From assembly GCA_020847735.1 (NCBI GenBank), contig JADLBL010000023.1, positions 1 through 64,000 of the forward strand: a stretch of 64,000 nt of DNA, read 5' to 3'. Origin of the DNA: Candidatus Eisenbacteria bacterium (GTDB lineage Bacteria > Eisenbacteria > RBG-16-71-46). Below the pieces are notes generated by a model that had not been told where the DNA came from, did no database searches, and saw only the letters and a list, made by a program, of their open reading frames with translations. The translations under genes and the position numbers were made by a program. This document shows positions 26,085-34,450 of the stretch, piece after piece (position 1 is the first letter of the stretch; every line of letters begins with the position of its first letter).

Positions 26085-26768
26085 GTGTCCCTCGCGCGCA
26101 CGTCCGGCACCGTTCTCGAGATCGACGAGGCGCTGCGTGGCGCGCTGACGCTCGGCTGGCTCGAAGCCGATGGCGTGCGCCACGAGCCGCTGCCGGAGGC
26201 GTTTCTCGCGGAGCGTGACGAGGCGGTCGCCCGCATGCGCGCCCGCTACGGCGGCCGCCAGGCCGGCGACATTCCCGGCGTCGCCGAGAACCGCTCGATG
26301 TTCCACCGCCTCGGCGTGGACCCGACCAAGACGCGGCCTTCGAGCGAGGCGCTGCTGCGCCGCGTGCTCAAGGGTCAGGAACTGCCCTCGATCCACCCGG
26401 TGGTGGATGTCTGCAACCTGGCGTCCTTCGAGTACCAGTTGCCGCTCGGACTGTACGACCGGTTGGAGATGCGCGGCCCCGTCTTCGCCCGGCTCGGGCG
26501 AAAAGGCGAGGGCTACGATGGAATTCGCAAGGCGCACGTGAACCTGACCGGGCGGCCCCTGCTGGCCGACGACGACGGGGCATTCGGCGCACCCACCTCG
26601 GACTCCGCCCGCACGCAGGTGACGGACGCCACCAAGGCGTTGCTGGTCATCGTGTACCGGCCGCTCGCGCGGCCGGGCGAGGACCTCTCGTCCATGCTCG
26701 CCCGGGTCGCCGACCTGCTCGCCCGCTACTGCGGGGCGACGGTACGGGTCGTGCAGACGCTCCGCTGA
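26085..26768 (+). CDS. B3/B4 tRNA-binding-domain protein
   Basis: 227 residues from GTG, set by AGGAGG five bases upstream. The body (RSMFHRLGVDPTKTRPSSEA, LLRRVLKGQELPSIHPVVDV-CNLASFEYQLPLGLYD, TDATKALLVIVYRPLA) matches the free-standing B3/4 domain of the phenylalanyl-tRNA synthetase beta chain, which in that enzyme edits mischarged tRNA. Stand-alone copies are widespread, and their role is not settled; some may edit or bind aminoacyl-tRNA. Everything before residue 1 in the longer open frame is out of character. Gene context gives no clue. Confidence 0.85.
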   Translation: MSLARTSGTVLEIDEALRGALTLGWLEADGVRHEPLPEAFLAERDEAVARMRARYGGRQAGDIPGVAENRSMFHRLGVDPTKTRPSSEALLRRVLKGQELPSIHPVVDVCNLASFEYQLPLGLYDRLEMRGPVFARLGRKGEGYDGIRKAHVNLTGRPLLADDDGAFGAPTSDSARTQVTDATKALLVIVYRPLARPGEDLSSMLARVADLLARYCGATVRVVQTLR

Positions 26769-26890
26769 CTCCCCGGGCAACTCGGACCTTGTCGCGCCGT
26801 GAGGCGCGCACGTACCTTGCGCGCGCCCCCGGTGACGGATCCCACGGCGGCCGACAGGCGCGGCCCCACACCACGAGGAGGAACCTCGTC

Positions 26891-27427
26891 ATGAAGCGTT
26901 TGATCGTGCTCACGCTCGCGCTGCTCGCCGGATCGGCCGGCGTCGCGGGCGCGGCCGGCATCGGCCTCGGCGCCTTCGCCGGCATGAGCTTTCCGGTCGT
27001 CCAGGACGACGCGGCGCAGGGCTCGATGCTGGGTCTGCGTCTGCCCGTCTCGGTCGTGCCGCTGCTCACCGTCGAGCCGTACTGGGCGTCCAGCGCGCTC
27101 GGCGACAAGGACGTGACGATCAACGACGTCACGTACACGCGCGAAGGCTTCGACACGAACGCCTTCGGCCTGAACGCCATGCTGACGACCGGCGGCCCGG
27201 TCCAGTTCTACCCGTTCGCCGGCATCGGCCGCACGAAACTCGAACGTCCCGGCAACGACGCGAGCCTGACGACCTACAACGCCGGCTTCGGCGTCGGCTT
27301 CGCGCCCATCCCGAAGCTGTCCGTCCACGTCCGCGGCGAGTTCCAGATGGCCGTGGACGGCGAGGCCTCACGCAAGTTCGGCAATGTCACCCTCGGCGCG
27401 TCCTACGCGCTGTTCAGCCTGCCCTGA
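26891..27427 (+). CDS. Outer-membrane beta-barrel protein
   Basis: 178 residues. A signal peptide (MKRLIVLTLALLAGSAGVAG, cut after AGA) is followed by alternating hydrophobic strands separated by short turns: IGLGAFAGMSFPVV, GLRLPVSVVPLLTVEPYWAS, VQFYPFAGIGRTKLE, YNAGFGVGFAPIPKLSVHVR and ending FGNVTLGASYALFSLP. The aromatic C-terminal strand and the length suit an eight-stranded barrel of the OmpA/OmpW-like size. The start follows GAGGAGGAACCTCGTC. The next gene, a lipoprotein, begins 17 bp after the stop, so the two form an envelope operon ended at 28014-28041. Confidence 0.8.
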   Translation: MKRLIVLTLALLAGSAGVAGAAGIGLGAFAGMSFPVVQDDAAQGSMLGLRLPVSVVPLLTVEPYWASSALGDKDVTINDVTYTREGFDTNAFGLNAMLTTGGPVQFYPFAGIGRTKLERPGNDASLTTYNAGFGVGFAPIPKLSVHVRGEFQMAVDGEASRKFGNVTLGASYALFSLP

Positions 27428-27444
27428 GAGGAGACGCAACTCCC

Positions 27445-27996
27445 ATGAACAAGCTTCGTCTCTCGATGGCGATCGCGGGCCTCGCGGCCCTGATGGCGAC
27501 GGGCTGCGTGCTCATCTCGGGCCAGTTCGTCGTGACGGCGGCGTTCTCGACGTTCGGCCTCGATCCGGTCACGGTGGACTCGCCGACGACGCTCGCGGGT
27601 GTCCCGGTGGATCTGAACGAGGTGAGCGAGTACGCCGACCACAAGGACGAGCTCAAGGGCGTCGTGGACCTGGCGCTGGTCGGGACGGTCACCAACCTCA
27701 CCGCGAACCCGACCTCGGTCGAGGTCTGGATGGTCGCGAACCCCGGCGCGCCGCTGACGACCGAGACGGCGGTGAAGTCCGCCGGCACGAAGGTCTGGGG
27801 TTCGCTGCCCGTGCCCGGCAACGGTTCGGTCAAGGTGGACTGGAACAAGTCGGCGGGACTGTTCGTCGGCCGGCAGGCGCTGGTCTCGGAGATCAAGGGC
27901 GACGGCCGCTTCGACCTGTACGCGATCGGCACGGGCGCCTACGCGTTCCGTCTCGACAAGGGCGCGCTCATCGCGGTCGTCTCCGCCGGCAAGTAG
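27445..27996 (+). CDS. Envelope lipoprotein of unknown function
   Basis: 183 residues. A type II signal peptide, MNKLRLSMAIAGLAALMATG-C21, gives a clear lipobox. The mature part (VVTAAFSTFGLDPVTVDSPT, VDLNEVSEYADHKDELKGVV, VGTVTNLTANPTSVEVWMVA) is predicted beta-rich and resembles late-embryogenesis / Ig-like beta-sandwich proteins, but I do not assign a family. GAGAGGAG is the ribosome binding site, which overlaps the end of the barrel gene region, so co-translation with it is likely. Confidence 0.75.
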   Translation: MNKLRLSMAIAGLAALMATGCVLISGQFVVTAAFSTFGLDPVTVDSPTTLAGVPVDLNEVSEYADHKDELKGVVDLALVGTVTNLTANPTSVEVWMVANPGAPLTTETAVKSAGTKVWGSLPVPGNGSVKVDWNKSAGLFVGRQALVSEIKGDGRFDLYAIGTGAYAFRLDKGALIAVVSAGK

Positions 27997-28013
27997 CCCT
28001 TCGTGGCTCGCGG

Positions 28014-28041
28014 CGCCCGGTCCCGTTCGCGGGACCGGGCG
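28014..28041 (+). terminator. Hairpin terminator with TTCG loop
   Basis: A perfect 12-bp stem (cgcccggtcccg / cgggaccgggcg) closed by the very stable TTCG tetraloop and followed by ttcgtgctt, 17 bp after the lipoprotein stop. It also sits downstream of nadE on the other strand, so it may act for both. Confidence 0.8.
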
Positions 28042-28085
28042 TTCGTGCTTCACGGACCGGCTCGGGGCTTCGCCTCGCGGGCGGG

Positions 28086-29813
28086 TCAGCCCCGCCAGCG
28101 ATTCGTGATCGGCAGGCGGCGGTCCTTGCCGAAGGCGCGGGTCGTGATCTTGATCCCGGGCGGGCTCTGGCGGCGCTTGTACTCGGCCCGGTCCACGAGC
28201 CGGACGACACGGCGGGTGACCTCCTCCGGGTGTCCGTGCTTGACGATGTCGGGCACCGAGCGGTCCTCCTCCACGTACAGCCGCAGGATCGCGTCGAGCA
28301 CGTCGTAGGGCGGCAGCGAGTCCTGGTCGGTCTGGTTCGGGCGCAGCTCGGCGCTCGGGGCGCGCGTCAGGGTTTCCTCGGGGATCACCGCGTCACGGGA
28401 GTTGCGCCAGCGCGACAGCTCGTAGACCTGCGACTTGTAGACGTCCTTGAGGACCGCGAAGCCGCCGGCGGTGTCGCCGTAGAGCGTGCTGTAGCCGACC
28501 GAGGTCTCGCTCTTGTTGCCGGTGGTGATCGTCATCCAGCCGAACTTGTTCGACAGGGCCATCAGATAGTTGCCGCGAATGCGCGCCTGCAGGTTTTCCT
28601 CGGTGGTGTCCGCGGGTCGGCCCGCGAAGACGTCCGCCAGCGCGCGTTCGTAGCCGTCCACGACGTCGCGAATCGGCACCGTGAGCAGCCGCATGCCGAG
28701 CCGGCGGGCCAGCTCGTCGGCGCCCGAAAGCGACTCGTGCGAGGTGTACTCGGACGGCATCGAGACGCCGACGACGTGCGCGGCTCCGAGCGCGTCGGCC
28801 GCCACGCAGGCGGTGAGCGCCGAATCAATCCCGCCCGAAAGCCCGAGCACCACGGTCTCGAAGCCGTTCTTGCGTACGTAGTCGCGGGTGCCGAGCACGA
28901 GCGCGCGGTAAATCTCCTCGATGTCCGGGAGTTCGCGCGGCGCCGGGCGCGGCGCGAGCGGCGGCTTCGCGGCCGCGGGCGGAACGGGCGGCAGGTCCAC
29001 GCACGGCAGATCCTCCTCCTCGGCGAGCTGGCGCTCCTTGCGCAGGCGCGTGTCGTGCAGCCGGGCGTTGAAGACCTCGTCGAGATCGAGGTCGGCGACG
29101 ACCATGTCCTCCTCGAACAGCGCGCCCTCGGCCAGCACGCGTCCGCGCTCGTCGAGGATCAGGCTCGCGCCGTCGAACAGCACCTCGTCCTGTCCGCCGA
29201 CCAGGTTCACGTAGGCGACGATCGCGAGGTTGTCCGTCGCCCGCGTCGCGATCATGCGCCGCCGGTCGTCGGCCTTGTTGGCGTGGTAGGGCGATGCGCT
29301 CAGGTTGAGGATCACCTCGGCGCCGCCGCGCACCGCCTGCTCCTCGGCGGGACCGCCCGCGATCCAGATGTCCTCGCAGACGTTGACGCCGAAGACCATT
29401 TCGCCGCGGCGGAAGACCTTCGTTTCTCGCTCGGGCGTGAAGTAGCGGTTCTCGTCGAACACGCCGTAGTTGGGCAGGTAGCGCTTGCGTGCGGTGCCCA
29501 CCCACTGGCCGTCGTGCATCACGACCGCGGCGTTGTACAGGTCCACGTCGCGCTCGACGCTGCCGACGACGACGGTGATCCCGCGGGTGTGCGGCAGCAG
29601 GTCGCGCGTGCGCTGGATCACCGCGGAGAGGAACGAGGGCTTGAGCAGCAGGTCCTCGGGCGGGTAGCCCGGCAGCACCATCTCGGGGAAGGCGAGCAGG
29701 TCCACGGCCTGGTCGCGCGCGGCCTCGATGGCGCGAACGACCTTCTGGAAGTTGCCGTCGAGGTCGCCGACGACCGGATTGAGCTGGGAAAGGCCGATGC
29801 GGATCGCGCGCAT
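28086..29813 (-). CDS. nadE: Glutamine-dependent NAD+ synthetase
   Basis: 575 residues. The N-terminal nitrilase-type glutaminase domain (1-270) shows the Glu-Lys-Cys triad: E in LLAFPEMVLPGYPPED, K in TARKRYLPNYGVFDE and C in VNVCEDIWIAGG. A linker rich in Pro follows. The C-terminal synthetase (about 300-575) has the ATP-pyrophosphatase loop LGLSGGIDSALTACVA, GNKSETSVGYSTLYGD and a closing RRQSPPGIKITTRAFGKDRR. It amidates deamido-NAD with glutamine ammonia and ATP. The ATG at 29813 aligns the nitrilase start (MRAIRIGLSQLNPVVGDLDG); the frame is open further upstream but is not protein-like. A terminator-like hairpin lies 74 bp upstream on the same strand, which could attenuate the gene. 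Confidence 0.95.
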   Translation of the reverse strand: MRAIRIGLSQLNPVVGDLDGNFQKVVRAIEAARDQAVDLLAFPEMVLPGYPPEDLLLKPSFLSAVIQRTRDLLPHTRGITVVVGSVERDVDLYNAAVVMHDGQWVGTARKRYLPNYGVFDENRYFTPERETKVFRRGEMVFGVNVCEDIWIAGGPAEEQAVRGGAEVILNLSASPYHANKADDRRRMIATRATDNLAIVAYVNLVGGQDEVLFDGASLILDERGRVLAEGALFEEDMVVADLDLDEVFNARLHDTRLRKERQLAEEEDLPCVDLPPVPPAAAKPPLAPRPAPRELPDIEEIYRALVLGTRDYVRKNGFETVVLGLSGGIDSALTACVAADALGAAHVVGVSMPSEYTSHESLSGADELARRLGMRLLTVPIRDVVDGYERALADVFAGRPADTTEENLQARIRGNYLMALSNKFGWMTITTGNKSETSVGYSTLYGDTAGGFAVLKDVYKSQVYELSRWRNSRDAVIPEETLTRAPSAELRPNQTDQDSLPPYDVLDAILRLYVEEDRSVPDIVKHGHPEEVTRRVVRLVDRAEYKRRQSPPGIKITTRAFGKDRRLPITNRWRG

Positions 29814-29886
29814 GTGGACGGCAGTCTGGGGTCGGTGGAGGAGGCGTGCAAGCGGGGCGGCGCATCGCGCCGGGAGCAAACGAAAG

Positions 29887-29907
29887 CGCCCGGCCAAGGG
29901 CCGGGCG
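29887..29907 (-). terminator. Terminator-like hairpin in the nadE leader
   Basis: A perfect 9-bp stem (cgcccggcc / ggccgggcg) with a 3-base loop. On the minus strand it is followed by CTTTCGTTT. It lies 74 bp upstream of the nadE start and 435 bp downstream of the MFS stop. Confidence 0.55.
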
Positions 29908-30277
29908 ATCCCGTTCATTGCGGAGGGATTCGTGCGAATCCGACCGCCTGCGCGAGAGGGATCGGGGCGACGGGCGCTTGGTGCCCGGTTTCCGTTTCCG
30001 ACCCGGCATCGCGACGGGGGTCTCGCCGGACCCTCCACTTTACGCGTCGCACGCGGGCTCTCGCCGCAACTGGAAGAGCCGGCTCACGGGCCGGCCAACA
30101 TCTACGGCAGGTCGCAAGGACCGTTCCTCACGGCTTGCCGCCTTCCAGACTGGCGCAAGTGATTGTGAGACCGCCGCCCTGCACGGGACAAGGATCTTTT
30201 TTCGGTTTGCCGGCCGGGCGGGACTGCAACGGCGAGTGGCGGAATGCCACGACGCCGGTGCGAAACGAGCCGGGTCC

Positions 30278-30304
30278 GCCGGAAGTCACTTTGTGACTTC
30301 CGGC
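30278..30304 (-). terminator. Perfect 12-bp palindrome, probable terminator of the ABC/MFS operon
   Basis: GCCGGAAGTCAC and GTGACTTCCGGC are separated by a three-base loop, 37 bp beyond the MFS stop. It has no T-tract. Position suggests a terminator or RNA 3'-end stabiliser; a protein-binding operator cannot be excluded. Confidence 0.5.
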
Positions 30305-30341
30305 ACGAGCCGGGCGCCGCTCGTTCGGCCCCGCGGCCCCG

Positions 30342-31772
30342 TCAGCTTGCGGCGACGGCCCTGCCCCGAGGCATCGCCGCCAGCAGCGTGCCGAGCAGGC
30401 CGATGACGGTGAGCGCGACGAACGCGTCATGCGAGGCGGCGACGAACGCGATGCGGTCCACCGGCGTGCTTCCGCCCTCGAGCACGCGGCCGGCGTGCGC
30501 GAGGTAGCGCGAAGCGAGCGCTGCGCCGACGAACGCCGCGCCGCCGGACAGGCCGAGGTTCCGGGTCGTCCCCTGGAGCCCCGAGGCGATGCCGAGTTGC
30601 TCGTGCGGCACGAGCGAAAGGAGCGCGCTGGCGTTCGGAACCGAGAACAGCCCCTGCCCGGCGCCCACCAGCAGCAGCCCGACGGGGAGCGGCCACGCCA
30701 TCGTCGTGCGCAACCCGGCGAGGACCGCGAGCCCGGCGGCCGTGGCTCCCATGCCGATGGCGGTCAGCAGCCGCGCGCCGAAGCGGTCGGCGAGCTGGCC
30801 GGCGGCGGGCGCGAGCAGGAGCGCCGCGAGCGGCAGGATCGCCACCCACAGACCCGTGCGCTGGGCGTCGTAACCGAGCACCTCCTCGAGGTAGAGCGGC
30901 ACCTGCAGACCGACGCTCACGGTCACGGCCTGGCCGATCAGCGTGAGTGAGACGGCGGCGCCGAGCGGACCGAACAGGATCTTCAGCGGCAGCATGGGGT
31001 GCGACGAGCGGGCCTCGGCGGCCGAGAAAAGAACGAGCAGCAGCCCGGCGGCGATGAACAGGCCGACCACGGCGGTCGCGGCCCAGCCGGACTCCGGCCC
31101 GCGCGAAAGTGCCAGCATCAGCGAGGCGAGCGCGCCGCACCACAGGGCCGCCGCGACCAGATCGAGCGGCGGCGCCGCCGGCGCGGGCCGGTCCGCGGGC
31201 ACGCGCGCGAACAGCAACGCCAGCGCCAGCGCCCCGAGCGGCGCGTTGACGAGGAAGATCCAGCGCCACGACCCGTGCGCGATCATCAGGCCGCCGAGCG
31301 GCGCCCCCAGCGCGAGCCCGACACCGACCATCGCCCCGAACGCCCCGAGCGCGCGACCGCGCTCCTCGAGCGGAAACGCCGAGACGAGCAGCGCCGAGCC
31401 GTTCGCGGACACCAGCGCACCGCCGACGCCCTGCAGGACGCGGGCCGCGATCAGCACGTGCACCGACGGCGAGAGCCCGCACAGGAGCGAGGCGAGCGTG
31501 AACAGGACGAGGCCGGTGGCGTACACCCCGCGCCGTCCGCGCAGGTCCGCGAGCCGGCCCGCGCTCAGCATCAGGCCGGTGATCGTGACCGTGTAGGCGA
31601 GCACCACCCACTCGATGGTCGTGAACGGCACCGCGAAGCGCCGCTGCAGGGTGGGCAGCGCGATGTTGACCACCATCGCGTCGAGCGCCGCCATCACCAC
31701 GCCGAGGGCGATGGGCGGGAAGACGCGCCACCGCGGGTACGGCAGGCCGGCGAGCGGCGCCCGCACCGTCAT
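30342..31772 (-). CDS. MFS drug/proton antiporter, DHA2 (14-helix) type
   Basis: 476 residues, nearly all membrane helices. It opens with WRVFPPIALGVVMAALDAMV-VNIALPTLQ, the DHA2 start with motif D1 (LDxTVVNVALP). Motif A is GRLADLRGRRGVYATG, and motif C-like glycines occur in GVGLALGAPLGG. About 14 helices can be counted, as in EmrB/QacA. It exports lipophilic or cationic compounds by proton exchange. The ATG overlaps the stop of the ABC permease gene (ATGA), placing it third in an exporter operon (ATPase-permease-MFS) ended by the palindrome at 30278-30304. Confidence 0.9.
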   Translation of the reverse strand: MTVRAPLAGLPYPRWRVFPPIALGVVMAALDAMVVNIALPTLQRRFAVPFTTIEWVVLAYTVTITGLMLSAGRLADLRGRRGVYATGLVLFTLASLLCGLSPSVHVLIAARVLQGVGGALVSANGSALLVSAFPLEERGRALGAFGAMVGVGLALGAPLGGLMIAHGSWRWIFLVNAPLGALALALLFARVPADRPAPAAPPLDLVAAALWCGALASLMLALSRGPESGWAATAVVGLFIAAGLLLVLFSAAEARSSHPMLPLKILFGPLGAAVSLTLIGQAVTVSVGLQVPLYLEEVLGYDAQRTGLWVAILPLAALLLAPAAGQLADRFGARLLTAIGMGATAAGLAVLAGLRTTMAWPLPVGLLLVGAGQGLFSVPNASALLSLVPHEQLGIASGLQGTTRNLGLSGGAAFVGAALASRYLAHAGRVLEGGSTPVDRIAFVAASHDAFVALTVIGLLGTLLAAMPRGRAVAAS

Positions 31773-33088
31773 TTCTGGCGCAGGATCTTGAGGATCTCCG
31801 GCAGGTTGGGCGTCTTGCCGTAGAGCAGCAGGCCGAGGCGGAACAGCTTCGCGGACAGCACGAGCGCGGCCAGCGACGTCAGCACGAGCAGTCCGAGCGA
31901 CGCGGCGATCTGCCAGGCGGGGACGGCGGCGCCGGTGATCGTGCCCACGGCGAGCCGCATCATCATCGTCGTCGGCGCGGTGGGCGGGAAGAGCGACATG
32001 CCGATGGTGATCTGCGAACCGGGGTTGTTGAGGATCTTGGTCAGGCCGTAGAACGGCAGGAAGTTCATCATCGTGAAGACGATGGCCAGCTGCTGCGCCT
32101 CGCGCAGGTTGTTCGCGATCGCGCCGATGCCGGTCATCAGGCTCGCGTAGAACAGGTAGCCGAACAGGAAATAGAGGATGGCGAGAATCACCAGCATCGG
32201 CGACACGTCGATCGGTCCGATGGCGAGCGAGGCGCTGGCGGCCAGAATGCCGAACGTCAGCCAGACGCCGACCAGGGTCAGGCCCGCGCCGCCGAGCCCG
32301 ATCAGCTTGCCGACCATGAGGTCGTTGGGCGTGACCGTGCACAGCAGCGACTCGAGGATGCGCGATTCCTTCTCCTCGGCGACGCCCTGCAGCAGGTACT
32401 GGCCGCCGCTCACGATGGCCAGCCCGAGCAGCAGCGCGAGCGCGAACGGCATCAGGAAGGCGACCAGCTCCCGGGTATCGTCCTTCACCGCGTACCGGCC
32501 GCCGCGGTCCGGCACCAGCAGCTCGGTGGTCGCGCCGAGCCCGATGACGCGATCAATGCGGGTGGAATCCACGCCCGCGCTCAGCAGCGAACGCGTGAGC
32601 CAGACCCTCAGCATGCGGTCGTCGGCCGAAGCCGTGAACGCCCGCGTGTCGTGCTCGTAGCGCCGGAGGCGGCCGCTGCGCAGGAAGTCCCCGGCGACGA
32701 CCAGCACGGTGTTGACCGTTCCGGCGTCGAGCGAGTCGAGCGCCGTCTGCTGGTCCGCGAAACGGCGCGCCGTGATCGGCACCACTTCGGGCTTCGGGGC
32801 GGTGACCGGCGCGGCGCGCCGCGCGGACGCGGGGGCGGGTCCGACCGGCACGACGTAGTCCCAGCGCAGCGGGGCGGTCGAGAAGACGCCGGAGGAGTCC
32901 ACCAAGGCGACGATGCGCGACTGGCGGGCGTGCGCGCGGACGTCGTCGCTTCCCGACTTGGACAGCATCACCGACAGGAACATGAGCGCCGGCGTGAGCA
33001 GCACGGAGAAGATGAACGCCTTGCGGCGGACGGTCGTCAGGTACTCGCGCCGCGCGATGATGAACGCCCGCTCGAACGAGGTCTTCAT
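31769..33088 (-). CDS. ABC-2 type permease (NatB-like)
   Basis: 439 residues. An N-terminal amphipathic start (FERAFIIARREYLTTVRRKA) leads into the first helix FIFSVLLTPALMFLSVML. A long extracytoplasmic loop (about 50-215) follows, then a cluster of helices: FLMPFALALLLGLAIVSGGQ, GLGGAGLTLVGVWLTFGILA, SPMLVILAILYFLFGYLFYA and IAASLGLLVLTSLAALVLSA. QYLLQGVAEEKESRILESLL is the coupling-helix signature of the NatB/YhaP group of ABC exporters (COG1668). The substrate is unknown; sodium or antibiotic efflux is known for relatives. Four-base overlaps on both sides couple it to the ATPase and the MFS gene. Confidence 0.88.
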   Translation of the reverse strand: MKTSFERAFIIARREYLTTVRRKAFIFSVLLTPALMFLSVMLSKSGSDDVRAHARQSRIVALVDSSGVFSTAPLRWDYVVPVGPAPASARRAAPVTAPKPEVVPITARRFADQQTALDSLDAGTVNTVLVVAGDFLRSGRLRRYEHDTRAFTASADDRMLRVWLTRSLLSAGVDSTRIDRVIGLGATTELLVPDRGGRYAVKDDTRELVAFLMPFALALLLGLAIVSGGQYLLQGVAEEKESRILESLLCTVTPNDLMVGKLIGLGGAGLTLVGVWLTFGILAASASLAIGPIDVSPMLVILAILYFLFGYLFYASLMTGIGAIANNLREAQQLAIVFTMMNFLPFYGLTKILNNPGSQITIGMSLFPPTAPTTMMMRLAVGTITGAAVPAWQIAASLGLLVLTSLAALVLSAKLFRLGLLLYGKTPNLPEILKILRQK

Positions 33089-34038
33089 CGCACGCCTCCG
33101 AGCTGCGGGTCGAGGTCCACGGTGGGCGGGCCGCTGCGGCCCTTGTCGAGGCCGACCCCGGCGGTGACCACGTGGACGAAGATGTCCTCGAGCGGGGGGA
33201 TGACGCGGCTGAACGACTCGATCGCGACCTTTCGCTCGAGCAGCGCGGCGAGCAGCGACGCTGGCGTGGCCGAGCCGTCGAGCGTGACGCGCGTGGCGCC
33301 GTTCACCTTCTCCCGGGAGCGCACTCCCGGCAGTCCGCCGGGGATCTCGCCGCCCTCGATGTCGAACGCGTGCTCGGCGTGCTGGCGGCGGATGTCGCCG
33401 ACGCGGCCGTAAAGCACCATGTGGCCGCGATTGATCATCAGCGCCCGGTCGCACTGCTGTTCGACCTTGTTCATCTGGTGCGTCGAAAGGAGCACGGTGG
33501 TGCCCTGCTGGCGGCGGCGGCGAAGCACGTCCTCGAGCAGCGCGACGTTGACCGGATCGAGCCCGGTGAAGGGCTCGTCGAGGATGAGCAACTGCGGGTT
33601 GCCGATGAGGGCGCTGCACAACTGCAGCTTCTGCTGCATGCCCTTGCTGAGCGCGGTCACCTGCTTCTTCGCCCAGCCGGCCAGCTCGAACTCCTCGAGC
33701 AGCGCCACCGCCGCCTGGCGCGCGCCGCGCGCGCCGAGCCCGTTGAGCTCGCCGTAGTAGGACAGCGCTTCGAGCACGGGAACCTTCTTGTAGATCCCCC
33801 GCTCCTCGGGCAGGTAGGCGATGCGCGGCCTGCCGGGGTCGCCGGCGGGCTTGCCGGCCAGCGTGATGGCGCCGCCGTCGGGCTTGATGATGTCGGTGAT
33901 CATCCGGATGAGCGTCGTCTTGCCCGCGCCGTTGGGTCCGAGCAGCGCGAAGATCTCGCCTTGCGGAACCTCGAACGTGACGTCGTTCACGACGATTCGA
34001 TCGTCGTAGATCTTCCGGACACTGCTGACCTGGAGCAT
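33085..34038 (-). CDS. ABC transporter ATPase (NatA-like)
   Basis: 317 residues. Walker A LLGPNGAGKTTLIRMI, Q-loop YLPEERGIYKKVPVLEALSY, signature ALSKGMQQKLQLCSALIGNP (LSKGM in place of LSGGQ, usual for COG4152 proteins), Walker B LLILDEPFTGLDPVN and H-loop LLSTHQMNKVE are all present. A C-terminal 90-residue extension resembles the regulatory tail of NatA-type exporter ATPases. It is the first gene of the exporter operon, starting 412 bp from the divergent lipoprotein gene. It energises the NatB-like permease encoded next. Confidence 0.93.
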   Translation of the reverse strand: MLQVSSVRKIYDDRIVVNDVTFEVPQGEIFALLGPNGAGKTTLIRMITDIIKPDGGAITLAGKPAGDPGRPRIAYLPEERGIYKKVPVLEALSYYGELNGLGARGARQAAVALLEEFELAGWAKKQVTALSKGMQQKLQLCSALIGNPQLLILDEPFTGLDPVNVALLEDVLRRRRQQGTTVLLSTHQMNKVEQQCDRALMINRGHMVLYGRVGDIRRQHAEHAFDIEGGEIPGGLPGVRSREKVNGATRVTLDGSATPASLLAALLERKVAIESFSRVIPPLEDIFVHVVTAGVGLDKGRSGPPTVDLDPQLGGVR

Positions 34039-34450
34039 GGATCCTTCCCGGGGCGGGCGCGGCGGGTGTGGGGCGGCGCGGGTGGTTCGCCCGCGCCGGC
34101 GACGCGGCGGGTCCCGGCCCGGGCAGCCCGTCTGCTGCGTCGCGGCCCGCTACGGTAGCGGCGATGCGAGTGGCGCTCAAGCCCCGGACCGCGAACCCCG
34201 CCCCGCGCCCCTGCGGGCCCGCCCGGGCTCGCCCCGCGGGGGACCGGCGCGCCCGGGAACGCGGGCGGCACGGCGCCCGGGGCGGGGCAGGCCGCAGTCG
34301 GGGGGCCCGGAACGTGACATCATGCCGGGCGCCTGCCCTGCCGATAACGACCGCACACCGACATCTGGAAGGCCCCGCGCCGGTCCGGCCGGCGGCGGTG
34401 GCGCCCGCGAGGGCGCCGGGTCTTCCGCAACTTCGGGGGATTCCCGCGCC
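34039..34450. other. Divergent intergenic region, ABC operon / YCF48 lipoprotein
   Basis: 412 bp, extremely GC-rich, without a credible gene. A small palindrome cgctac-g-gtagcg (34148-34160) is the only symmetric element; in a divergent promoter region it could be an operator. Promoter boxes are not clear. Confidence 0.35.

Larger units (their letters stand above)
29814..30341. other. Intergenic region between the MFS gene and nadE, with several hairpins
   Basis: 528 bp with no convincing gene. On the minus strand, in order, it holds a perfect 12-bp palindrome (30278-30304), an A/T-rich patch around 30190-30205 (ggatcttttttcgg), a 7-bp hairpin ggattcg/cgaatcc (29926-29941) and a terminator-like hairpin (29887-29907). 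It could hold a small RNA or a structured nadE leader. Confidence 0.45.

Noticed and set aside
25565-26218. A 217-codon plus-strand frame before the B3/B4 gene
   Set aside because: Low-complexity Arg-rich translation without a ribosome binding site. It also overlaps the real gene, which has AGGAGG.
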